Below are positions 1 through 5,090 of a DNA stretch of 6,354 nt, piece by piece. The position numbers and the translations under genes are program-made. The notes under the pieces were generated by a model that was not told the DNA's origin, did no database searches, and worked only from the letters and a program-made list of their open reading frames with translations. Numbering within the stretch: the first letter of the stretch is position 1; every line of letters starts with the position of its first letter. Source of the DNA: Chloroflexota bacterium (lineage in GTDB: Bacteria; Chloroflexota; Limnocylindria; Limnocylindrales; CSP1-4); contig VGPE01000169.1 of assembly GCA_016875645.1 (NCBI GenBank), positions 1 to 6,354 on the forward strand, written 5' to 3'.

Positions 1-978
1 ACCGCCGAGGACCCCCGCGATCGCCCGCAACTGGTCCAACACCGCGAGAGCCGACGCCGGGCGGGCCGCGGCGTTCGGCTCGAACAGGCGACCAAGCAGA
101 TCGGCCAGTGGCGCGGGGGCAAGGACCGGTGGCAGCCGGCCCATGCGCTGCAACCGGGCGAGTCGCGCAGGATCGTCCACGTCGAAGGGCGGCCGGCCCT
201 CGAGCAGTTCGTACAGCACCGTCCCGAGGCCGTACAGGTCGGTGGCGTGCGTGACCGGTCCGCCCGCAAGTTGCTCGGGCGCGATGGAGCGCAGCGTGCC
301 CTCCACCTGGCCGTCTGGCGTCAGCCCATGCCGCTCCCCCGCCATGCGTGCGATCCCGAAGTCCACGAGGCGGATGTGGCCATCGGGTCGCACGATCACG
401 TTGGCCGGCTTCACGTCGCGGTGGACGAAGCCGGCGCGATGGACGGCATCGAGCGCCGCCGCGAGCTGCATCGCCACCGAGATCGCGATCGGGGCGGACA
501 CCGGGCCATCACGGGCCAGCCTGGCCGCCAGCGTCTCGCCCGGCAGCAGCTCCAGCACCAGCGCGACGCCCCACCGGCCCGACAGGACGTCGTACAGGCC
601 GACCACGCCCGGATGCCGCACGGCCGCGAGGGCCCGGCCCTCCGCAAGCAGACGCTTGGCGGCCACCGAGCCCTGGGTCGCGGCCACGGCCAGCTTGAGT
701 GCGACCGGTCGGCCGAGGAGCTCGTCCTCGGCACGCCAGACGTCTGCGGTCCCTGCCGCGAGCCTGCTGGTCAGTCGGTAGCGGCCGACGAGCAGGGCGC
801 CCGGCGCCGGAACCAGCGGATCAGGCGGGGCGATGGAGACCGCCGGCCGGGGCTTGGCCGCCACTTCGTGCGGTGATGCGCCGTCACCGGCCTCGCCCTC
901 GTGGCGCGGATGCCGGCCTGCCCGGATCCCCCGAGCGTCGTGGTGGGGCAGCTCGGCCGGGCGGAGGTGCTCGTCCAC
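1..978 (-). CDS. Serine/threonine protein kinase (Hanks/PknB type), C-terminus beyond window
   Basis: Predicted cytoplasmic kinase that phosphorylates Ser/Thr on proteins. 326 codons are visible and the frame stays open through the left edge, so the C-terminus (possible membrane or sensor segment) is missing. An N-terminal tail of about 65 residues rich in His, Pro and Ala precedes the kinase domain (about residues 66-320). Seen: VALK with Lys95, helix-C Glu113, HRDVKPAN with catalytic Asp188 and Asn193, DFG at 206-208, APE at 233-235, the helix-F Asp247 in DLYGLG, and the late Arg306. All catalytic residues are present, so it should be active. The glycine loop is unusual: LAAGTADVW replaces the common LGxGGMxxVY, keeping only one glycine. 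GTG at 978 is the most upstream possible start, because an in-frame TAG lies four codons earlier. No Shine-Dalgarno is seen, but a -10-like hexamer sits 6 nt upstream. It lies 51 bp downstream of the PIG-L homologue on the same strand. Substrate unknown. Confidence 0.93.
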   Translation of the reverse strand, partial: MDEHLRPAELPHHDARGIRAGRHPRHEGEAGDGASPHEVAAKPRPAVSIAPPDPLVPAPGALLVGRYRLTSRLAAGTADVWRAEDELLGRPVALKLAVAATQGSVAAKRLLAEGRALAAVRHPGVVGLYDVLSGRWGVALVLELLPGETLAARLARDGPVSAPIAISVAMQLAAALDAVHRAGFVHRDVKPANVIVRPDGHIRLVDFGIARMAGERHGLTPDGQVEGTLRSIAPEQLAGGPVTHATDLYGLGTVLYELLEGRPPFDVDDPARLARLQRMGRLPPVLAPAPLADLLGRLFEPNAAARPASALAVLDQLRAIAGVLGG

Positions 979-984
979 GCGCGC

Positions 985-990
985 AGCCTA
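985..990 (-). promoter_or_regulatory. -10-like element for a leaderless kinase transcript
   Basis: On the minus strand TAGGCT matches TANNNT and is followed by GCGCGC and then the GTG start of the kinase, a gap of exactly 6 nt. This places the expected transcription start at or next to the GTG, as in leaderless mRNAs. No Shine-Dalgarno precedes the GTG, which fits. No -35 match is visible. The element also contains the TAG that closes the frame upstream. It suggests the kinase can be transcribed separately from the PIG-L gene. Confidence 0.45.
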
Positions 991-1029
991 GCGGAGGCGC
1001 GCAACTGCGCCACGAGCTGCGGCAATCCG

Positions 1030-1896
1030 TCAGCCCCGCCGGCGATACGCCTCCGGAGGCGTGGCCGACGGCGTCTGCCAAGCCGTGATCTGGTCGCCCG
1101 GCAGGTCGTTGGGGACGTACTCCCGGTCCAGCACGTCGTGAGGCAGCGGCAGCGATTGGAACGTCGTGCTGCGCGAGTACATGAAGGCCTCCGCGTAGGA
1201 CGTGTTCGCCATCATCCCGAACCGCCCATCTCGGGCCTCGGCGGCCTTGCGGGCCATGGAACCCTCGTAACCCTGGCTCACGTACTGGTCGAACGCCTGG
1301 ACCTTGCGGCCGATCACCGGCGTGATGTCCACGAAGAAGTCGGCGATCGGGCCGAGCGGGTCGACCTTGGACCGCGTGTCGATCGACTGGTCCATCAGGA
1401 AGAAGAACAGCTCCTTCACGAAGTGCGGCTCGATCCCATCGAACTCCGGCACGAGCGTGGGCGAGATGCCCAGCGCGCGGGTGACGTAGACGCCCGCGAA
1501 CTTGTTCGAGTCGATCAGGTAGTCGCCCGTCGGCCAATGGGTCACCACGACGGTCGGACGGTGGGTGGCAATGAGCTTGGCGAGGGTCAGGACCCGGTCG
1601 TCGTTGGCGTCGTAGAAGTTCTCGTCCCAGCCCATGAACTCCACGTGGCGGAACCCGAGGATCCGCGCCGCGCGGCGGACTTCCTGGCGCTTGAACTCCC
1701 GGTAGTCGGCAAGGGTCATGGGCGCGCGGTCACCCTCGCCCAGCAAATAGTGCGGGTGCATGCGGATGCCGTCGGTGAGGACGATCCCGATCACGTGGTC
1801 ACCCCGGTCGGCATGGACGGCCATCGTCCCACCGCCCTCGGTCGCAAGGTCGGCCGGGTGCGCGTAGATGCCCATGATCCGGATCGGCTCGCTCAT
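1030..1896 (-). CDS. PIG-L family (LmbE-like) deacetylase homologue with altered active site
   Basis: A 288-residue protein of the PIG-L/LmbE fold, a family of zinc N-deacetylases acting on GlcNAc-type substrates (MshB, BshB, PIG-L). The N-terminal strand and metal loop read MGIYAHPADLATEGGGTMAVH (in pieces: IYAHPAD at 10-16, GGGT at 21-24), followed by RGDHVIGIVLTDG at 31-43, matching the family core. The family usually has HPDD: here His13 and Asp16 (zinc ligands in MshB) are kept, but the general-base position Asp15 is Ala. The usual HPDH segment carrying the third ligand is replaced around 126-131 (YLIDSN) after VVVTHWP at 116-122, with no His there. The C-terminal half (about 150-288) is not recognised. 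No signal peptide is seen. ATG 1896 is chosen because AGGAGG (1902-1907) lies 5 nt upstream; an upstream ATG at 1968 lacks this. It may be a divergent subfamily with different chemistry rather than a dead enzyme. Substrate unknown. Confidence 0.85.
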   Translation of the reverse strand: MSEPIRIMGIYAHPADLATEGGGTMAVHADRGDHVIGIVLTDGIRMHPHYLLGEGDRAPMTLADYREFKRQEVRRAARILGFRHVEFMGWDENFYDANDDRVLTLAKLIATHRPTVVVTHWPTGDYLIDSNKFAGVYVTRALGISPTLVPEFDGIEPHFVKELFFFLMDQSIDTRSKVDPLGPIADFFVDITPVIGRKVQAFDQYVSQGYEGSMARKAAEARDGRFGMMANTSYAEAFMYSRSTTFQSLPLPHDVLDREYVPNDLPGDQITAWQTPSATPPEAYRRRG

Positions 1897-1965
1897 GCCG
1901 CCCTCCTGCCTGCTGTCGACCCCGTGAGTGTGGCGGACCGGGCGGCCCATGCTGCAGCCCCGCCG

Positions 1966-2033
1966 CACGCCCAGGCCCTCGCGCCCAGGCCCTCACGCCC
2001 AGGCCCTCGCGCCCCGGCACCTCACGCCCCGGA
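1966..2033. repeat. 14-bp tandem repeat, G-quadruplex-like on the minus strand
   Basis: The unit C(A/G)CGCCCAGGCCCT occurs in three near-perfect copies (1966-1979, 1980-1993, 1994-2007), differing mainly in one alternating A/G, then a degenerate fourth (2008-2022) and a partial fifth. On the minus strand this gives runs of GGG separated by loops of 3 and 5 nt over about 1970-2015, which meets the usual intramolecular G-quadruplex pattern. The minus strand is the coding sense of the PIG-L gene, whose ATG is about 75-120 nt downstream, so the repeat would lie in its leader or promoter. It sits in a roughly 295-bp non-coding gap (1897-2191) where I see no gene and no convincing promoter. Confidence 0.8.
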
Positions 2034-2137
2034 TCGGATGATCAGTCGACACGCCCCGCGCCGGCCGGGCGGCGCCGCTGGCTGTCTGGCCCCCCTCTGG
2101 CCGGATTCGAGCCCGAGTTGTCGATCCATCGTCGAAT

Positions 2138-2157
2138 CCGTCGGCCCTGACCGACGG
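2138..2157 (-). terminator. Hairpin downstream of the secreted-protein gene, possible terminator
   Basis: A perfect 7-bp inverted repeat, CCGTCGG and CCGACGG, flanks a 6-nt loop (2145-2150). It begins 34 bp past the TAG of the secreted-protein gene read on the minus strand and lies before the PIG-L leader. There is no T-tract after the stem on that strand (it continues ATTCGAC), so rho-independent termination is uncertain. It could equally be a 3' stability hairpin. Confidence 0.4.
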
Positions 2158-2191
2158 TCTTCGATCGGGCCCGGCGGTGGCGCTCCGCCGC

Positions 2192-3016
2192 CTACCGCCA
2201 GTCAGTCGCCTTCAGGTCAAGTTTCCCGATCACCGAGCGGTAATACCGGCCGGGTGCGGACGGGTCGAGGACGGCCTCCATGCCCGGCGTCCGGCGCGAC
2301 CTGAACTCGCGTTCGCACCGATCGGTTGCGTTCGGCGAGCTCCAGAAGATCTGCTCGATCGTCCTGCTGCTCCTGAAGAGCCCCGCGAGCACGTACGCCG
2401 GCGAGTTGACCCCCTCGGCGAAGACGGCCCTGGCACCGGCCCGGAAGAAGCTCCATCCGTAGGCGTCGACCCGCTGGGTGGCCACCGCCAGCGTCGGGTT
2501 CCCGGCGCCCCACTCGTTGTTGCCCGACGCATAGCAGAGCCGGTTCAGGATCACGACGGCATTGGGCGCCAACCGGATGTCGTCGATGTACGGGGAGCCG
2601 TAGTACTTCGTGTTGGCATGGCCGCGCCCGGCGGCCGCGTTGAGGCCCATGCCGTTGGTGGACTCGGCGCGGTTCGTGTACGGGCTGGGGGTCCCGTTGC
2701 CATGGCCGAGGTAGATCAGCAGGTTGGCGCCCTGCGCCGCCGCCTTCACGCGTGCCCAGGTGGCGTTGGGGCTGTAGATCTCGAACACGGCGGCGCCGTA
2801 GGAGCGCGCCTGCGCCGCGAGTTGCCGGGCGGCGGCGATGTACTTCGTCGTCGCACTGTGCGCGGGGCCGACCACGATCACGACCTTGGGCCTCGGGGTG
2901 GCTCCCGCGACCGGCCCGGCGAATGCGCCGACAAGCATGAGCGTGCCGAGGATGAGGGCAAGACCTGGGATCAACCTTCGGTGTGACGCCCGATGGGCGC
3001 CGTTGGCAACCAGCAA
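2192..3016 (-). CDS. Secreted protein, possible clan CD (caspase/gingipain-like) cysteine peptidase
   Basis: A 274-residue exported protein of unassigned family. The N-terminus has a basic stretch (HRASHRR, 8-14), a hydrophobic core (about 15-38) and an AGA|TP-type signal peptidase site near 39-40. The mature part opens with KVVIVVGPAHSATTKYIAAA (44-63), an alternating beta strand and helix. Two hydrophobic strands then end in LLIYLGHGNG (99-108, His105) and VVILNRLCYASGN (154-166, Cys161). A strand-His-Gly followed by a strand ending at Cys is the arrangement of the clan CD dyad, so a caspase-like peptidase fold is inferred; I cannot name a family. The TTG at 3016 is chosen because AGAGGAG (3024-3030) lies 7 nt upstream and the signal peptide follows; the upstream ATG at 3127 would bury the signal under an Arg/Pro-rich tail. 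Residues after about 215 show no motif I recognise. It stands alone, with non-coding DNA on both sides. Confidence 0.8.
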   Translation of the reverse strand: MLVANGAHRASHRRLIPGLALILGTLMLVGAFAGPVAGATPRPKVVIVVGPAHSATTKYIAAARQLAAQARSYGAAVFEIYSPNATWARVKAAAQGANLLIYLGHGNGTPSPYTNRAESTNGMGLNAAAGRGHANTKYYGSPYIDDIRLAPNAVVILNRLCYASGNNEWGAGNPTLAVATQRVDAYGWSFFRAGARAVFAEGVNSPAYVLAGLFRSSRTIEQIFWSSPNATDRCEREFRSRRTPGMEAVLDPSAPGRYYRSVIGKLDLKATDWR

Positions 3017-3364
3017 TGTGTGGCTCCTCTCTGCCGGACCCGCGAGCCGTCGCGGGACGCGGAATGGACGACGGCACCCGCGGGCAGGCACGGATCGCGA
3101 GGCATGAGGTGACCCGACGAGGGCCAAGAGAGGGGTGCCGAGCGACGGTGGCAGGCCGCGAGCGCGTGACGGACCGGGATCGGCGAACCGATTGCGACGG
3201 ACCAGCGGACCCGCTGGGGGCGGGTCGGAGCCTCGACGGCCTCCACGGATACCGACCGACGGTCGACGGTTACTGCCGTGGGGGGCGGTCTTCGGTTGTC
3301 AGCCTGTCTGAAGTTCTGGGACTCGACGCATCAAGTATGCCAGCCCGGCGTGCGGCACGATGCC
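3017..3364. other. Non-coding stretch with a nested inverted repeat
   Basis: About 350 bp between the secreted-protein gene and the ybaK remnant. I find no convincing gene or RNA here; the open frames are short, Arg/Pro-rich and unlike any protein I know. One structure stands out. At 3243-3248 and 3276-3281, CCACGG and CCGTGG form a 6-bp outer stem, and inside it CGACC (3253-3257) and GGTCG (3261-3265) form a 5-bp stem with a 3-nt loop. It could be a weak terminator for the ybaK remnant or a regulator site for the secreted-protein gene. No TANNNT box is clearly placed for that gene. Confidence 0.4.
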
Positions 3365-3540
3365 TCATGTCCGTCGGAGATGGTCCACCCGGGCCCCGGA
3401 CAATCGGACCACGTCGGCGGGGCCAGCCCTAACTGGAGGCCGCGGCGTCCCGTGGCAACCGGCAGCGCGTACTCACGAACGGTGTGCCCGACCTTGGCCC
3501 GCCCGACCGCCTCGATCGCCGGGGTCCCGTGCGCGGCCAC
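3365..3540 (-). pseudogene. ybaK: Decayed ybaK-type aminoacyl-tRNA deacylase (internal deletion plus frameshift)
   Basis: YbaK proteins (about 160 residues) hydrolyse mischarged Cys-tRNA(Pro) and related tRNAs. Here only about 58 codons remain. The first frame reads GTPAIEAVGRAKVGHTVREY (5-24), the family's N-terminal motif (TPAxxxLxxAxVxHTVxEY). Within six residues it runs into GRRGLQLGLAP (31-41), which belongs near the family's C-terminus, so roughly 100 codons of the catalytic middle are absent. After that Pro the reading must move by one base near 3416-3423: the other frame gives ADVVRLSGARVDHLRRT and TGA at 3365-3367, the expected YbaK ending. GTG 3540 has GGAGG (3549-3553) 8 nt upstream and a possible -10 (TACGAT) further up, so expression signals survive. 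The product cannot be a working deacylase. The assignment rests on motif recall, but three segments in the right order and strand make chance unlikely. Confidence 0.7.
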
Positions 3541-3576
3541 GACCTGGCCCTCCGTGCTCGATCGGCTCCTGCGTGA

Positions 3577-3588
3577 GATCGTACGGTC
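3577..3588. promoter_or_regulatory. Overlapping divergent -10-like hexamers in an imperfect palindrome
   Basis: GATCGTACGGTC is a 12-bp palindrome apart from one mismatched pair, with core CGTACG. It lies in the 48-bp gap between two divergent starts. On the minus strand it contains TACGAT (3583-3578), well placed for a transcript that then carries GGAGG and the GTG at 3540. On the plus strand it contains TACGGT (3582-3587), only 1 nt before ATG 3589. If that box is used, transcription would begin inside the first codons and translation would have to start at the later ATG (3652). No -35 match is evident for either. Confidence 0.25.
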
Positions 3589-4105
3589 ATGGACAGGCAG
3601 CAGCGGCCCCGACGCGGCCCGCCGCCACCCCGCGGCACGCCCTGGGAGCCGATGGACGAACCGCTGCGCCGCTGGGAGAGCCTGATCGAGCGCCAGATCC
3701 GCGAGGCGCGGGACGCCGGTGCCTTCGACGATCTCCCGTACCAGGGCGAGCCACTTCCCCCGATCGACGACGCCTATGCGGGCGAGCAGGCCGCTGCGTT
3801 CCGGATCCTGCGCAGCGCCGGTGTCGCCCCCGGGCTGGATCGAGGCCGACAAGGAGGCTCGCGCGCTCGCGGCGGAGCGCGACCGACTGTTCGCGCGGGC
3901 AATGAGAACCTCGCCGCTCATGCGGAGCCGGGAACGCGATCTGCTCGAGCGGATCGTGCTCGCACACAACCGGGTCGTCGCGCGCCTGAATCACGAGGCA
4001 CCCACCGAGCGCCAACACCGCCTGCCCTTCGACCTCCGGGCGGACCTTGCGCGCCTGTCCGCCACCTGGAGAGCTGCCGATGACACCGAACCGCACCGCC
4101 GCTGA
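3589..4105 (+). pseudogene. DUF1992 (DnaJC28 conserved domain) protein, broken by a +1 frameshift
   Basis: A small cytoplasmic family of unknown biochemical role, related to the conserved domain of DnaJ homologue C28. The first frame from 3589 gives WESLIERQIREARDAGAFDD (29-48), LPYQGEPLP (49-57) and FRILRSAGVA (71-80), the hallmark N-terminal half. The family continues with a PGWIE-type motif, which here lies in the next frame: PGWIEADKEARALAAERDR from 3830, then a charged helical region to TGA 4103-4105. Rejoining the frames at the five-C run (3827-3831; four would keep frame) gives 171 residues, a normal length. Uncorrected, the first frame continues with an Arg/Pro-rich tail to TGA at 4081-4083. 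This may be a sequencing or assembly error, a real mutation or, less likely, programmed slippage. ATG 3652 is an alternative start with GGGAG just 3 nt upstream. The intact reading overlaps sppA by 26 bp. Confidence 0.82.
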
Positions 4106-4979
4106 GATTTCAGCCCCGCCGGACGTGCCGCCCGCGGTTCCGGTGCCGCGGCGGGCCGAGTCCCCGGCGTGCCGTCTGCTGCGGCAGCTGCTGCCCGGCC
4201 GGCTCTTTCCGGCCGGGCGCGTTGCGGTCATCCGACTGCACGGCCCGATCGGCGGCACGGCCCGGACGAGCGAGTTGGTGGAACTGGCTCGCCGCCTGCG
4301 CGAATCGTCGCGAGTGCCGGCCGTGGTGATCGACATCGACTCGCCGGGCGGCTCGGCAACGGCCTCTGATGAGCTGCTGATCGCCTTCCGGCGCCTGGCG
4401 GAGGTCAAGCCGATCGTGGCCTCCATTCGTGGCGTCGGGGCGTCCGGCGCGTATCTCGCGGCAATGGCGGCCCACCGCCTGATTGCGAACCCCAACGCGG
4501 TCGTCGGCTCGATCGGCGTCATCTCGGCCGGTCCGCGCGTCCCCCGCCTGCTCGACCGGCTGGGCGTGGAGGTCTCCGAAACGCGCGCGGGCCGGCTCAA
4601 GGGCATGGGCGCCCCGTGGCGCGCCGAGACCGACGAGGAACGGGCGAAGCAGCAGTCCATCGTCGACGCGTTCTACGACGCGTTCGTCGAGACGCTCGCA
4701 CAGGGCCGAAACCTCACGCGGGAGCGCGCCCGCGAACTGGCGACCGGCGAGATCTGGCTCGGCCGGCAGGCGCTGGAGCTTGGGCTCGTGGACGAGATCG
4801 GCGACCTCGAACGCGCGGTGGAGATCGCCGCCGGCATGACGGGCGTGCCTGCGAAGTCTGCGCCGGTTCGGGTCCGGCGGCCGTTGATGGGCCGGCTGAT
4901 CGGCCGCTTCACGGCAAGCCTTGCGGCCGCGGTCGCCACGGAGGTGGAGACACGCCTGGAGGATCGCTTCAGGTTCTAG
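4080..4979 (+). CDS. sppA: Signal peptide peptidase SppA-like serine protease (peptidase family S49)
   Basis: A 299-residue S49 peptidase of the short, single-domain type (B. subtilis/archaeal SppA rather than the duplicated E. coli form). Family members cut signal-peptide remnants and other peptides at the membrane using a Ser/Lys dyad. Seen: VAVIRLHGPI (48-57), VVIDIDSPGGS (82-92), VGASGAYLAAMA (119-130) with nucleophile Ser122, VVGSIGVIS (141-149), and RLKGMGAPW (172-180) with general base Lys174. The Ser-Lys spacing of 52 equals that of B. subtilis SppA (Ser147/Lys199). The late WLGRQALELGLVDEIGDL region (226-243) is also typical. No transmembrane segment or signal peptide is visible; residues 1-45 are Ala/Pro/Arg-rich, so membrane attachment, if any, is peripheral. 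ATG 4080 is chosen because GGAGAG (4068-4073) lies 6 nt upstream; a TTG at 4047 would add 11 residues without such a site. It overlaps the end of the DUF1992 gene and is probably co-transcribed and translationally coupled with it. Confidence 0.92.
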   Translation: MTPNRTAAEISAPPDVPPAVPVPRRAESPACRLLRQLLPGRLFPAGRVAVIRLHGPIGGTARTSELVELARRLRESSRVPAVVIDIDSPGGSATASDELLIAFRRLAEVKPIVASIRGVGASGAYLAAMAAHRLIANPNAVVGSIGVISAGPRVPRLLDRLGVEVSETRAGRLKGMGAPWRAETDEERAKQQSIVDAFYDAFVETLAQGRNLTRERARELATGEIWLGRQALELGLVDEIGDLERAVEIAAGMTGVPAKSAPVRVRRPLMGRLIGRFTASLAAAVATEVETRLEDRFRF

Positions 4980-5078
4980 ACCCCCGGGAGAATGACCGTT
5001 GGCCGTGACGGACTCCGCCGGACGCCCGTCCGAGCCACGCCCCGGTCGACTCCGAGGCCCTTCCACCGGCCACGCCGC

Positions 5079-5084
5079 TATCCT
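5079..5084 (+). promoter_or_regulatory. -10-like element for a leaderless adaptor transcript
   Basis: TATCCT matches TANNNT and is separated from the adaptor's ATG by exactly 6 nt (TCGCCG), the spacing expected when the start codon is the first transcribed base. No Shine-Dalgarno precedes the ATG. The same arrangement precedes the kinase. No -35 match is seen at the usual distance. The 111-bp gap after sppA (4980-5090) holds nothing else convincing beyond a weak GGACG/CGTCC inverted repeat. Confidence 0.5.
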
Positions 5085-5090
5085 TCGCCG

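Noticed and set aside
901..2304. Long plus-strand open frame (467 codons)
   Set aside because: It is antisense to the PIG-L gene and its leader; the translation is Arg/His/Pro-rich with no recognisable domain, while the minus strand has clear family motifs and a Shine-Dalgarno.
2177..2986. Plus-strand open frame opposite the secreted-protein gene
   Set aside because: No recognisable motif; the opposite strand encodes a signal peptide and structured strands with a Shine-Dalgarno.
3331..3969. A single 212-residue minus-strand protein
   Set aside because: Only the part after 3540 resembles a real family (YbaK); the N-terminal two thirds is antisense to the DUF1992 gene and unlike any family.
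4992..5090. N-terminal extension of the adaptor from ATG 4992
   Set aside because: The extra 33 residues are Arg/Pro-rich, would precede the membrane anchor and span the -10-like element; ATG 5091 fits better.
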